Assembly (NCBI RefSeq): GCF_003985145.1
Contig: NZ_ML133529.1
Location: 174,960-238,959 of the forward strand
Direction of reading: 5' to 3'
Source of the DNA: Rhizobium anhuiense
GTDB lineage: Bacteria; Pseudomonadota; Alphaproteobacteria; Rhizobiales; Rhizobiaceae
Length of the DNA stretch: 64,000 bases
The translations under genes were made by a program, and so were the position numbers. Below are positions 43,185-52,361 of the stretch, piece after piece (the stretch's first letter is position 1; every line of letters begins with the position of its first letter). The notes under the pieces were generated by a model. That model had not been told where the DNA came from, ran no database searches, and saw nothing but the letters and a program-made list of their open reading frames with translations.

Positions 43185-44432
43185 TTAGAACTTCGCGAGC
43201 CAGGCCTTCTGGGTATTGGAAGCCGCGTCCTTGGCCGACTGCCCGCCGTCGAACATCTTCTGAACTTCGACGTTCATGTCGCGCATCAGCTCTTCGGCAA
43301 CCGGAAGACCGACGAATTCATTGGCAGGATAGCCGCTCTGGAAGATTTTGAAAGCTTCGGCGAAGATCGGGTCCGATGCCACAAAATCCGGCTTGGCGTG
43401 GACATTGCCGGGGAAGGCGTTGGCAATCGAAACCAGACGGCCGTTGACGTCTGGGCTCATCAGATATTCCACAAGCTTCCAGGCTTCTTCCTTGTGCTGG
43501 CTGCCTTCGCTGATACCGATGCCCCAGGAGGCATAAGGCATGCCGCGCTTGCCGGTGTAGCCGTCAGTGGCCGGCAAGGCGGAGATGCCGAAGTTGAGCT
43601 TCGGATTGCGCTCGCGGATGAGGTTCACGTGGGCGAGCGAGTCGACCATCATGCCGACGCGGCCGTTGACGAATTCCTCGACCTTGTCCTGTTCCTTCTT
43701 GGCGAAAATGCCGGGCGAAATAACGCCTTCCTTGTTGAGGGACGCGATATAATCGAGCGTGCCGACGACAGCGTCATTTTCGAGATCCGGCTTGCCGTCC
43801 TTCAGCATCGAGGCGCCCGAGGCCCAGACCCAGGACATGACGTCGTTCTGGATTCCGCTCGGCGACTGCAGCGACAGCGGCAGGACCCAGCCATACTGGT
43901 TCTTCGGCGCATCGGTCATCTTCTTCGCGGCTTCAGCGAATTCCGTGCGTGTGGTCGGCAACTTGTCGACGCCGGATGCCTTGGCGATATCGAGGTTGAC
44001 GAAGACGGGATAGACGAAGGAAGCGAGCGGGAACATCACGCTCTTGCCATCGACCTTGACGATATCGGTGATCTGGCTCTTGTCGTACTTCGCCTTGTCC
44101 ATCAGTTCGTCCATGGAGGCGATTGCGCCCTGCTTGGCCAGCCCGTTTACCCAGGCGCCATCCAGGCCCACCACGTCGCTCAGCGTTCCGGAGGCGGCGC
44201 CGACGACGATCTGGTCACGCGTCGTGGCATAGGGGCCGCTGACCAGCGTCACCTTGATGCCGGGGTTGGCGGCCTCGAAATCGTTCATGATGCCGCGCAG
44301 CGCCCCGGACGGCATTTCGGGTTCCCACCATTGTATGAATTCGATGGTGGTGTCGGCAAACGCCGATGTGGCGCAGAGCGCCCATACCGCCACGGCAGCC
44401 CGCATCGTCACGCTGAATTTTCTGATATTCAT
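43185..44432 (-). CDS. Sugar ABC transporter substrate-binding protein
   Basis: Periplasmic family-1 solute-binding protein, 415 residues. A Sec signal peptide ends at ATSAFA-D (about residue 26). The mature protein shows the WWEPEMPSGALRGIMNDFEAANPGIKV start, PLASFVYPVFVNLDIAKASGV and MPYASWGIGISEGSQHKEEAWKLVEYLMSP in parts typical of CUT1 proteins. ATG preceded by GGGAGG. It faces a LacI-type regulator across a 545-base gap. Ligand unknown; the neighbouring oxidoreductases, isomerases and hydrolases suggest a glycoside or modified sugar. Confidence 0.9.
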   Translation of the reverse strand: MNIRKFSVTMRAAVAVWALCATSAFADTTIEFIQWWEPEMPSGALRGIMNDFEAANPGIKVTLVSGPYATTRDQIVVGAASGTLSDVVGLDGAWVNGLAKQGAIASMDELMDKAKYDKSQITDIVKVDGKSVMFPLASFVYPVFVNLDIAKASGVDKLPTTRTEFAEAAKKMTDAPKNQYGWVLPLSLQSPSGIQNDVMSWVWASGASMLKDGKPDLENDAVVGTLDYIASLNKEGVISPGIFAKKEQDKVEEFVNGRVGMMVDSLAHVNLIRERNPKLNFGISALPATDGYTGKRGMPYASWGIGISEGSQHKEEAWKLVEYLMSPDVNGRLVSIANAFPGNVHAKPDFVASDPIFAEAFKIFQSGYPANEFVGLPVAEELMRDMNVEVQKMFDGGQSAKDAASNTQKAWLAKF

Positions 44433-44977
44433 GTGTGCCTCCCATAGATTTTCAGTTAATCGATCCTCCTCAAGATCGTAGGCAAAGTAGGTTCCCTGAG
44501 GCGCCTATCTGTCAATGAAGAACTGCGATCGAGAAAAGATGGGAGGCCCGTATTCATGGCGAGTTCGCACACAACTAATTGAAATATAATAACAAAATTA
44601 TTCGTTATCGTCCGAATTTTTTCGGAGCATTTGTGTTGCTTGTGACGCTTTTTTTCTTTACTTTCGTAAACAAATGAAAGTTTGCCCAACAAAACGAAAA
44701 GCGGAGACGCCCGCCGTCCTCACCGCAAATTTTCGAATTCGGGGCCTGAAACAAGCGTTTTTGCAACCATGCGGCGCGAGCACCTGACGTCGCAAGAGAG
44801 GAGAATATTTCGTTTTTCGAAAGAGAGCCGGGTCCGCAGCGAAAAGTCATGCCGGCCTGCCCGTTGATTTTCCCCGATTCCGGAAAACGAAGACCACCCT
44901 GTACAAATTGCCGAATGCGTGTGATGCGACATCATTTTCGATTCAGCGCACCGTCGCGCCGCCGATTAAGGAACTGA
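44433..44977. promoter_or_regulatory. Divergent control region, binding protein / LacI regulator
   Basis: 545 bases, with an A/T-rich centre (about 44575-44700) unlike the surrounding GC-rich DNA. It contains the inverted repeat TCCGAA-TTTT-TTCGGA (44611-44626), and several TTCGAA/TTTTTCGAAA elements around 44735 and 44810-44822 that could be LacI-type operators. No gene with a ribosome site is present. Promoters for both flanking genes must lie here. Confidence 0.5.
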
Positions 44978-46012
44978 ATGGCCAAGAAAAGTTATAAATC
45001 GATGGACGATTTTGCGGCCGCCTCCGGCGTATCGCGTCCGACGCTGTCGAAATATTTCGATGATCCCTCGCAGATCAAGGAAGTGACCCGCAAGCGTATC
45101 GAGGCGGCTCTCAAGAAGTCGAACTTCGAGCCGAATCTTTTCGCGCGGCATCTCAATCGCAAGCGGACCAGGAATATCGGGATTCTGGTCCCGACCATGT
45201 CGGATCCCTTTTATGTGCAGGTCGTGTCGCTGATCGAGCTGGAGTTGCGCGAAAGGGGATTCTGGCCTGTCCAGATCTCCTCGCACACGCGGCCCGAGCT
45301 GGAGGCGGAGGCCGTGCGGACCTTGCTCTCGCTGAAGGTCGCGGGTGCGATCGTGGCGCCGCTGGGCGCCGGTTCGCGGCGTTCCGCGCTGGAAAGACTA
45401 AGGGATGCAATCCCCGTCGTTTGCTTCGACAATCCTGCCAGCGGTGACCTTCCCTATGTCGGCAACGACAACGCGCAAAGCATGGCAGCCATTGTGCAAT
45501 ATCTCTGCCGATCCGGTGAGCCGCCGATCTTCCTGGAAATTCCGCATATGACCGAAAATGCCGGCGAGCGGCAGGCGGGCTATCGCGCGACCATGGCGAG
45601 GGAAGGGCATTCCCCGCTCGTCATCGATTGCGACGCGCCGCCTTCCTGGGAGTTCGAGCGTCTCGGATACGAGCAGATGCAGAGGATGCTTGCGAATGGC
45701 GGACTTCCCGGCAAAACGCTCCTGTGCGCCAACGACCGGTTCGCCTTCGGCGCGATGGCGGCGGCATTCGCCTCGGGACTGAAAATCGGCCGGAACGAGG
45801 CTTGCGACGTGCGCATCGCCGGGCACGACGACCACCCGCTGAGCCGATATACCTGCCCGTCGCTGACGACGATGGCCCAGAACGCATCCGAGATCGCCGC
45901 GAAATCCGTGGAGCTTTTGCTCGCGCATATCGAGAGCGAGGATGACGGAACGACCCCCGCCACGAACAAGGTGATCCTTGAGGCAACGCTTGTCATGCGC
46001 GACTCGGCTTGA
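44978..46012 (+). CDS. LacI-family transcriptional regulator
   Basis: 344 residues. The N-terminal helix-turn-helix (MDDFAAASGVSRPTLSKYFDDPSQI in part, residues about 9-33) is followed by the hinge helix and a periplasmic-binding-protein-like ligand domain beginning NIGILVPTMSDPFYVQVV. The recognition helix has RPTLSKYF instead of the common TATVSRVL, so its operator probably differs from standard LacI sites. Likely regulates the divergent transporter and perhaps the wider island. Its last codons lie in a 16-bp tandem duplication. Confidence 0.9.
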   Translation: MAKKSYKSMDDFAAASGVSRPTLSKYFDDPSQIKEVTRKRIEAALKKSNFEPNLFARHLNRKRTRNIGILVPTMSDPFYVQVVSLIELELRERGFWPVQISSHTRPELEAEAVRTLLSLKVAGAIVAPLGAGSRRSALERLRDAIPVVCFDNPASGDLPYVGNDNAQSMAAIVQYLCRSGEPPIFLEIPHMTENAGERQAGYRATMAREGHSPLVIDCDAPPSWEFERLGYEQMQRMLANGGLPGKTLLCANDRFAFGAMAAAFASGLKIGRNEACDVRIAGHDDHPLSRYTCPSLTTMAQNASEIAAKSVELLLAHIESEDDGTTPATNKVILEATLVMRDSA

Positions 46013-46035
46013 GATCCGGTCGGCTTGAGATCCGG
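46004..46035. repeat. Perfect 16-bp tandem duplication at the regulator's 3' end
   Basis: TCGGCTTGAGATCCGG occurs twice head to tail (46004-46019 and 46020-46035). The first copy contains the last two sense codons and the stop of the LacI gene; the second is intergenic. Confidence 0.9.
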
Positions 46036-46049
46036 CGAGGGTTACGGCC

Positions 46050-46985
46050 TCAGCGGGTAAGCGCGGGGTCCATGGTGCGCCACGCCATTGCAATGGCCTC
46101 AAGCGCCTCTTGCGCCTCCGGAATGGCCCGTCTCTTCGATACGAAGCCATGGATCTGTCCGGGCCAGGTCCGGCTTGTGGCCTGCGCTTCCCGGCTGAGC
46201 CGCTCGGCATAGCCTGCCCCTTCGTCGACCAGCACGTCGTGTCCGGCAAGGATCACGAAGGCCGGCGCCACACCGGCCAACGACATCGCGCTGAGCGGCG
46301 AAGCCCGCCAGTCCGACCTGCTCGCGGCTTCCGGCAGATAGTGGTCCCGGAACCATTTCATCGCCGCTGCCGTCAGGCCGAAACCCTCTGCGTAACGTGA
46401 GTAGCTGTCTGCGGCCTGCAACTGGTCGGTCACCGGATAGATCAGCACCTGGCCGATGACGGCCGGCACCTGTCCGTCCCGCGCCAGGAGGGCAACGACG
46501 GCGGCCAGATTGCCGCCGGCGCTATCGCCGCCGACGATAATGCGCGAGGGATCAATACCGAGTGCATCGGCCTGCTCCGTCATCCAAACAAGTGTGGCAG
46601 CGCAATCGTCGATCGCGGCCGGAAACGGATGTTCCGGTGCCAGGCGATAATCGGGTGAAACCACGACGGCGCCTGCCATATTGGCAAGCGTCCGGCAGAT
46701 ATCCTCATGGGTTTCCGGCGCGCCGATCACAAAGCCGCCACCATGGAGATAAAGCAGGGCCGGCGCCCCTTGGCGCGGCGCTGCTTGGCCGCGCCATATC
46801 TTCACCCTGATGGCGCCCACACGTCTTTCCAACATCTCTGCCACCTCTTCGAGTGGCCACTGGATGCCTGCGAAACTGTCCAGATATTGCTGCCGCGCCT
46901 GCGCCGGAGTGCAGCTTTCCACCGCCGTTTCCGGATCGCCAGGCCATGCCAGGGCGCGTTTGGCGGATTCGTCCAGTTGCGTCAT
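46050..46985 (-). CDS. Alpha/beta hydrolase (hormone-sensitive-lipase/Aes type esterase)
   Basis: Carboxylesterase-like cytoplasmic protein, 311 residues. The oxyanion motif HGGGFVIG (about 79-86) and the nucleophile elbow GDSAGGN (Ser near 154) define family IV; an Asp in ILAGHDVLVDEG and a His in GQIHGF complete the triad. It could remove acyl groups from an imported acylated glycoside, by inference from context. The start overlaps the stop of the upstream dehydrogenase (ATGA). Confidence 0.9.
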   Translation of the reverse strand: MTQLDESAKRALAWPGDPETAVESCTPAQARQQYLDSFAGIQWPLEEVAEMLERRVGAIRVKIWRGQAAPRQGAPALLYLHGGGFVIGAPETHEDICRTLANMAGAVVVSPDYRLAPEHPFPAAIDDCAATLVWMTEQADALGIDPSRIIVGGDSAGGNLAAVVALLARDGQVPAVIGQVLIYPVTDQLQAADSYSRYAEGFGLTAAAMKWFRDHYLPEAASRSDWRASPLSAMSLAGVAPAFVILAGHDVLVDEGAGYAERLSREAQATSRTWPGQIHGFVSKRRAIPEAQEALEAIAMAWRTMDPALTR

Positions 46986-48130
46986 GCGAGCAAGCTCCTT
47001 GCTTCGTCTTCCCGCAATTCTTTCGGCTGCGCGACGATACCCGCAATGGTCTGCGCGACGCCGGTTTCACCCGCACGCAGGATCGCTTCCATGACTTCGA
47101 GCACATGCAGGGCGAGATCGCACGAAGCGCGTGGCGTGCGGCCTTCGATGATTGCGCGCGCGAGATCGGCAAGGCCAAGCATGCGGTAGTTGGCGCGATC
47201 AGGCGCGGCGATCGGCCAGTTGACGGCCCCGAAGAGTTCGCCTGATGTATCCGTTTCCTGCCAGGGAGCGCCACGGCTGGAGAGCGCGACGGAGCCGCCG
47301 AAATTGTCGGGGTCGGGCAGGCGCAGCGAGCCTTCGGTACCGTGGAGCTCGATCGGGTGGTTGGAGTGGCGGAAGACGTCCCAGGAGGTGCCGAAGGTGA
47401 CGGTGGCGCCGCAATCGAATTCCAGCAGCGACAGCACGCTGGTCGGCGTGCCGACCTTGAACGTGGTGCCCTGTTTCGGCCCCTCGGCGGTGATGAGCCG
47501 TTCTTCCTGCCCGCTTGTGGCGACCGCCTGCACACGGCGGATCGGCCCCATGAGATTGACCATCATCGTCAGATAGTAAGGCCCCATATCCATGACCGGG
47601 CCGGCGCCGGCCTGGTAGTAAAAGCTGGGATCGGGATGCCAGTGCTCCATGCCGCGCCCCATCATGAAGGCCGTTCCCGTCACCGGCTTGCCGATGGCGC
47701 CGGCTTCCATCTGCCGCCGGGCATGGCGTCCGGCTGCCCCCAGGAACGTGTCCGGCGCCGAGCCGAGCATAAGGCCCTTGGTGGCGGCCGCATCCACCAG
47801 CCGGCGTCCTTCCGCGGCCGTGACGCCGAGCGGCTTCTCGGTGAAGACATGCTTGCCTGCCGACAGCGCCCGCATCGAAACGTCGAAATGCGCAGCCGGG
47901 ATCGTCAGATTGAGGATGAGGTCGATGTCCTTGTCGTCAATGAGGCTATCGACGTCGGCCGCGCGCAGATTGAATTCCGCCGCGCGGCGCTTGGCGGCGT
48001 CGGCGTTAAGATCTGCACAGGCAATGATTTCGACGCCGCGGAACAGCGGCGCGTTGCGCATATAGGCGAGCGAAATGTTGCCGCATCCCACAACGCCGAT
48101 CCTGAGTTTCATGCCATTGGTCTGTGTCAT
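46982..48130 (-). CDS. Gfo/Idh/MocA-family NAD(P)-dependent oxidoreductase
   Basis: 382 residues. The N-terminal Rossmann fold has GVVGCGNISLAYM (about 10-22), and the family motif EKPLG (VFTEKPLGVTAAEG) lies near 97. The C-terminal beta-sheet domain is entered at about 125. Relatives oxidise inositols, glucosides or other pyranosides, including C3 oxidation of glycosides. ATG 48130 has AGGTT upstream; ATG 48112 is an alternative. Followed by a coupled esterase and divergent from a TIM-barrel isomerase gene. Confidence 0.9.
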   Translation of the reverse strand: MTQTNGMKLRIGVVGCGNISLAYMRNAPLFRGVEIIACADLNADAAKRRAAEFNLRAADVDSLIDDKDIDLILNLTIPAAHFDVSMRALSAGKHVFTEKPLGVTAAEGRRLVDAAATKGLMLGSAPDTFLGAAGRHARRQMEAGAIGKPVTGTAFMMGRGMEHWHPDPSFYYQAGAGPVMDMGPYYLTMMVNLMGPIRRVQAVATSGQEERLITAEGPKQGTTFKVGTPTSVLSLLEFDCGATVTFGTSWDVFRHSNHPIELHGTEGSLRLPDPDNFGGSVALSSRGAPWQETDTSGELFGAVNWPIAAPDRANYRMLGLADLARAIIEGRTPRASCDLALHVLEVMEAILRAGETGVAQTIAGIVAQPKELREDEARSLLA

Positions 48131-48201
48131 CGAGGAACCTGATTTTGCCGTTGCGGCTGCGGAGAGTTGAGGGTGCGTTACGTTTTAAGCGCAGGGAATA
48201 A

Positions 48202-48232
48202 ATTATATTGACGCACGGTAACATTTGACCGT
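48202..48232. promoter_or_regulatory. Possible promoter/operator between dehydrogenase and isomerase genes
   Basis: On the minus strand a consensus -10 TATAAT is present (48202-48207), 72 bases before the dehydrogenase start; the -35 match is poor. An imperfect operator-like inverted repeat ACGGT...ACCGT spans 48215-48232. The surrounding gap, 48131-48389, holds no gene. Confidence 0.35.
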
Positions 48233-48389
48233 ACGTAATGACAAGACACTGGGGTCGCAATCTCCGAAGAAGAGCCGCCCTTCCGGTTTTCGATCCGCAC
48301 TCCCTGCGGAAGGGCTTTCGGCCGGCGAGGCGAAATGCCCCGAGGACTTCGGTATCGGCTGTTATCAACAAATAGGTCAGGACCAAGAT

Positions 48390-49208
48390 ATGAAAAATGC
48401 TGAGCTGCAGATCGGCTGCCAGACATTCACCTGGGAGATGCTCGGCGCAGGCTGGAGCGGCGGCCCGGACGATCTGGTGCGCGCCGTCGCCGATGGCGGA
48501 TATACCGGCATCGAAATCACCGACACGATGATCGGTCACTACGCGCTCAATCCTGCCGATTTTGCCCGTACTCTGACGGACGCCGGTTTGACGCTGGTTT
48601 CCTTTGCCTTCGGCTCCGCCAGCGGCTTCACGGTGGCGGAAAAGATTGCCTCCGATCTCGACACGGCGCGGCGATGGGTCGATTTCGCGGCGAACTTTCC
48701 CGGTGCGATGGTCTCGATGGGATCGGCGACGGTCGTTTCGGATGGCCCGCGCGATGAGAAGTTCGCCATTGCGGCCGAGTGCTACAATCGTGCGACCGAG
48801 ATTGGGCAGTCGGCCGGTGTCGCCGTTGCCGTCCATCCTTCCTCGCACCACAACACGCTCCTCTTCACCCGCGAGGACTATGACCGCCTGTTTGCTCTCT
48901 TGGATTCGCGCGTGGGCTGGGTGCCTGATACCGGCCATATCCTGCGTGGCGGCCAGCAGATCGGCGATACGCTGGCGGCCTACCGGGAGCGTATCCGCTA
49001 CGTGCATCTGAAGGATGTCGACGCCGGTGGCGTCTGGGCGATGCTGGGCGACGGCGTCTGCGACGTGCCTGCCGTGATTTCGGCCGTTCGGGATGCGCCG
49101 AAGTTTACCGGCTGGATCGTGGTCGAGGAAGAATCGGACCACGCCGGAACCGATCCCGCCGCGGCGGTTCGCGTGAACCGCGAGACGCTTCGACGTCTCG
49201 GATTTTAG
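48390..49208 (+). CDS. Sugar-phosphate isomerase/epimerase-like TIM-barrel protein
   Basis: 272-residue protein of the xylose-isomerase-like TIM-barrel group (COG1082). The start MKNAELQIGCQTFTWEMLG resembles other members that open with a GxQTFTW motif. Metal-ligand motifs include GIEITDT, VAVHPSSHHNT, WVPDTGHIL and YVHLKDVD. Members isomerise or epimerise sugars or ketoses, and some cleave 3-keto-glycosides. The ATG at 48390 is used because the open frame upstream (to 48225) has no ribosome site or homology. Divergent from the Gfo/Idh gene, a pairing seen repeatedly in glycoside-modifying clusters. Confidence 0.85.
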   Translation: MKNAELQIGCQTFTWEMLGAGWSGGPDDLVRAVADGGYTGIEITDTMIGHYALNPADFARTLTDAGLTLVSFAFGSASGFTVAEKIASDLDTARRWVDFAANFPGAMVSMGSATVVSDGPRDEKFAIAAECYNRATEIGQSAGVAVAVHPSSHHNTLLFTREDYDRLFALLDSRVGWVPDTGHILRGGQQIGDTLAAYRERIRYVHLKDVDAGGVWAMLGDGVCDVPAVISAVRDAPKFTGWIVVEEESDHAGTDPAAAVRVNRETLRRLGF

Positions 49209-49300
49209 CCGGCCTCGTTTTCCCCGCTGTCGGCCTGAACCGTCGATCGGAGCCCAAGTCTCTGCTGGCGTTCTTACGCAGCGGAGAGGTGGACGGCAGG

Positions 49301-50062
49301 TCACGCGTAGCGGACCTCCACGCCGAGCTTGTCCAGCCGGTGGCGGATGCTGTGCGGCATGTTGCTGTCGGTGATGATCAGATCGACACGCGACAGCGAG
49401 AAGGCTTTCGAGGAGGCGCCGATGTCGAATTTGCTCGAATCCGCCACGAGGACGACACGCCGGGCCATGCGAACCAGGTTGCGCTTGGTCCGGGCGATAT
49501 CCTCGGAGACGTCGACGACATCGAAGGCCTGATCGATCGCGTGGGCGCCGACAAAGGCCTGGTGGGCGACGAGGCCACCGACCGCCTTGTCGGAGTCCGA
49601 AACGATCGTGCTCACGGTGCTCGGAAACACGCGGCCGCCGATCATGTGCACGTCGAGCCCTGGCCGGTACATCAGATGTTGTGCGATGTTCATCGCCGTC
49701 GTCGCAACCACGACGTTGTTGACCGGCGGCATCTGCATGGCAACCTGCAGCAGCGTCGAGCCGCTGTCGAAGACGATCGACTGGTTGTCGATGATCTGCC
49801 GCGCAGCCATCTGGGCGATACGCCGTTTCGCATCGAAATTGCGCTGCATGCGTTCCTCGAAGGCCGCCGCCGGCGAGTCGGACGGCAGGGCGATCGCGCC
49901 GCCATGCGTTTTGATCAGCTGCTTCTTCGCGTCCATGATTTCGAGATCGGAGCGGATCGTCACTTCCGAGACCTCGAAGAATTCAGCCAGCTGGCGGGTG
50001 CGTGCCTGACCCACCCGCTGAAGTTCCAGCATGATCTGCTGCCGCCTCTGTTCTGCAAGCAT
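49301..50062 (-). CDS. DeoR-family transcriptional regulator
   Basis: 253 residues. The helix-turn-helix QARTRQLAEFFEVSEVTIRSDLEIM is near 18-42 and the DeoR sensor domain has IVFDSGSTL, MIGGRVFPST and VADSSKFD. Divergent from the aldolase-kinase genes across a 231-base gap rich in CGAAA elements, so it most likely represses those genes and responds to a phosphorylated sugar. It is only distantly similar to the DeoR protein at 39641-40426. Confidence 0.9.
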   Translation of the reverse strand: MLAEQRRQQIMLELQRVGQARTRQLAEFFEVSEVTIRSDLEIMDAKKQLIKTHGGAIALPSDSPAAAFEERMQRNFDAKRRIAQMAARQIIDNQSIVFDSGSTLLQVAMQMPPVNNVVVATTAMNIAQHLMYRPGLDVHMIGGRVFPSTVSTIVSDSDKAVGGLVAHQAFVGAHAIDQAFDVVDVSEDIARTKRNLVRMARRVVLVADSSKFDIGASSKAFSLSRVDLIITDSNMPHSIRHRLDKLGVEVRYA

Positions 50063-50104
50063 ATGTGATCCCGACTGTCGCTTTTTGCGACTATCTGACT
50101 TTTG

Positions 50105-50208
50105 AAAAACGAAAGCTTGAGCTCCCAGCTCACAGCTTCTGCTGCAAAACTAGCCGTTGAACGACGAAAATGCACGTCAAAAATTCCTTCGTCACGTAAA
50201 AACGAAAG
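50105..50208. promoter_or_regulatory. Repeated AAAAACGAAAG boxes in the DeoR/aldolase gap
   Basis: Two identical 11-base copies at 50105-50115 and 50198-50208, 93 bases apart, together with further CGAAA/TTTCG elements at 50162-50170 and 50210-50240. DeoR-family repressors commonly bind repeated TTTCG/CGAAA boxes, so this is a plausible operator array for the regulator at 49301-50062. Confidence 0.65.
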
Positions 50209-50293
50209 AAATCGAAATATTGAATGTTTGTTTGTTTTCGAGTTAGGTTCTCCAACAATTGAAAAAGCAGCCATCACAAAGGGAAGTCTCGCC

Positions 50294-51094
50294 ATGGGTC
50301 TCGGAACCAAAGTCCGCCTCGCACGCCTGTTCTCGAACCCCTCGGGTCATTTGTTCGGAGGCGCCGTCGATCATTTTGTCGGTTATGGCAATGTGCGTGA
50401 GGGCGGGCTTGCCGACCTGCCGGGCGCGCTCCGGCGCGTCATGGCGGGGGGGCCGGACTACATCAGCATCCAGCCTGGTGCGGCGCGTCACCTCTGGTCG
50501 GAATATGCCGGAAAGGCAGCGCTCGTCATTCAGGGCGGTTGCTTCACCGCCGACGACCGCATTCGCCAGCTCATTGCCACCCCGGAAGATGCCGTGCGCT
50601 ATGGTGCGGACGCTCTGGCGGTCGCCATTCCCGTGCGCGGCGCCACCGAAGGAGAGTATATCCGCTGGCTCACCGATACGGTCAACGCCGCCGCCCGTTT
50701 CGAGATGCCGGTCGTCGCCCATGTCTATCCCCGCGATTTCTCCGACGGCGGCAAGATCGTGTTCACGCCGGATGAGATTGCCTATGCGGTGCGCATCGGC
50801 TTCGAGGCCGGCGTCGACGTGATCAAGGTCGGCTATACCGGCGATTTCGAGTCCTTCCGGGAGACCGTTGCGACCTGCCCGATTCCGGTGGTGATCGCCG
50901 GCGGCCCGAAAACCGATACGCTGCTCGGAGCGCTCGTCCAGACTTCCGAAGCGTTGCGCGCTGGCGCCAAAGGCGCGGTTGTCGGTCGCAACCTTTGGGG
51001 TCATGGCGATACGACCATGGCCGCGCGCGCCTTCAAGCTCGTCATTCATAAGGGGATGGCGCCGGAGGAGGCGCTGGCGGCGGCCGGTGCTTGA
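50294..51094 (+). CDS. Class I aldolase, DhnA/FbaB-LsrF type
   Basis: 266-residue TIM-barrel aldolase. It begins GLGTKVRLARLF, has the typical DH(F) segment (GGAVDHFVGYG) and YISIQPGAAR, a Schiff-base Lys in DVIKVGYTGDF (about 177) and a phosphate-binding VIAGGPK...GAVVGRNLW. Such enzymes cleave ketose (bis)phosphates. ATG 50294 is chosen because the upstream in-frame stretch crosses the operator boxes. The following PfkB kinase starts three bases after the stop, so the pair could phosphorylate and then split a ketose phosphate. Confidence 0.85.
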   Translation: MGLGTKVRLARLFSNPSGHLFGGAVDHFVGYGNVREGGLADLPGALRRVMAGGPDYISIQPGAARHLWSEYAGKAALVIQGGCFTADDRIRQLIATPEDAVRYGADALAVAIPVRGATEGEYIRWLTDTVNAAARFEMPVVAHVYPRDFSDGGKIVFTPDEIAYAVRIGFEAGVDVIKVGYTGDFESFRETVATCPIPVVIAGGPKTDTLLGALVQTSEALRAGAKGAVVGRNLWGHGDTTMAARAFKLVIHKGMAPEEALAAAGA

Positions 51095-51097
51095 GGC

Positions 51098-52039
51098 GTG
51101 TCGCGCCCTTTCCAGGTTCTGGGCTTCGGCGCCCTGGCAATCGATGACATCATCTATGTCGATCGGGGGCTGACGGCCGGCAAGGGGAAGGTGACGAAAC
51201 GCGCCACCGACCATGGCGGCAACGTGGCGACGGCCCTTGTTGCCGTCGCCCGGCTGGGCGGGCGCGCCGGCTTCATCGGCTGGCTCGGCGATGAGCCCGC
51301 GACTGATGTGGCCGGCAGCGAACTCGAGCGTGACGGCGTCGACATATCGCTGGCTCCCCGCCATGCGGATGCCGCTCCGATCCGCTCCGTGATCACGGTC
51401 GGTCCCGACGGCGACCGGTTCATTGCCTATGACGACGATGTGCTGCACGGCACGTCGGATGCGCTGCCCGACGATGTTCTGCTGCAGGCCCCGGTGATGC
51501 TGATCGACGGTTATGCCACGCACTCGGAAAGCGTCGTGGCCCGCGCACGTGCCTTGGGCCTGGCCGTGATTGCCGATATCGAATGGACGGTCGGTGCCAC
51601 GACGGATCGGATATTGGCTTTCGCTGACCATCTGGTGTTGCCGCTCGCCTTCGGGCAGGAATATACCGGCGAGCGTGATCCGACGATGATCCTGGACAAG
51701 CTCTGGTCTGCGGATCGGTCCGCTGTTGTCCTCACTGATGGCGAACGGGGGACCTACCTCCGCCAGAGTGGCGATGCCGTCCGGTGGCATGTGCCGGCTT
51801 ATCCAGTACAAGCGGTCGATACCACAGGCGCCGGGGACTGTTTTCACGGGGCCTACGCTCTTGCCCTCGCGGAAGGGAAAAGCCCGCTGGATTGCGTTGC
51901 CTATGCTACGGCGGCTGCCGCCATTTCCGTGACCGCACGGGGAGGGCGCCGGGGCCTGCCGGACAACCGGACATGCCTGGCATGGATGGCGGCGGAGAAT
52001 GCGCCGGTGCCGCTCGCTTTGCCCCAATGCCGGGAATGA
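51098..52039 (+). CDS. PfkB-family sugar/ketose-phosphate kinase
   Basis: 313-residue ribokinase-fold kinase, GTG start. The N-terminal motif is GFGALAIDDIIYVD, the substrate/lid region DHGGNVATALVAVARLGGRAGFIGWLGDE in part, and the C-terminal catalytic signature VDTTGAGDCFHGAYALALAEG (catalytic Asp near 247). Cotranscribed with the aldolase. By analogy with tagatose-6-phosphate or 6-deoxy-6-sulfofructose kinases the substrate may be a ketose phosphate, but that is inference. Confidence 0.88.
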   Translation: MSRPFQVLGFGALAIDDIIYVDRGLTAGKGKVTKRATDHGGNVATALVAVARLGGRAGFIGWLGDEPATDVAGSELERDGVDISLAPRHADAAPIRSVITVGPDGDRFIAYDDDVLHGTSDALPDDVLLQAPVMLIDGYATHSESVVARARALGLAVIADIEWTVGATTDRILAFADHLVLPLAFGQEYTGERDPTMILDKLWSADRSAVVLTDGERGTYLRQSGDAVRWHVPAYPVQAVDTTGAGDCFHGAYALALAEGKSPLDCVAYATAAAAISVTARGGRRGLPDNRTCLAWMAAENAPVPLALPQCRE

Positions 52040-52361
52040 GCGCGGGGTGCCTGATGTCGACGCTGGCCGATCGGTCGAGTGAAACCTCTCTGGTGGATAA
52101 TTGATCGCACGGCGAGATCTCAACACCTGCAGCACGGCCATAAAAATTACGCGCGATAAAAAATAAAATCTCGCAACTAAACATCATAAATAGATATATT
52201 TTTCAGATATATATACCGAATTATCGGCACTTTCTGGCGAGTCATACCTCGATTCTTTTGTTGACTTTGAGGCGCAGTCCTGAGCCTTCTTGTCGAAAGG
52301 ATCGGAGACGGCGGGGAGCGCCGTCTGAAGATGTGATCCGACTGGTACGGGAGGACGAGAC
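52040..52361. other. A/T-rich gap before the MalK-type ATPase gene
   Basis: 322 bases. The centre (about 52140-52225) is strongly A/T-rich with two AGATATAT repeats (52192-52199 and 52207-52214). A TTGACT hexamer at 52260-52265 could be a -35 box, but no good -10 follows. No gene seen. Probably holds the promoter of the 52362-57948 operon. Confidence 0.45.
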
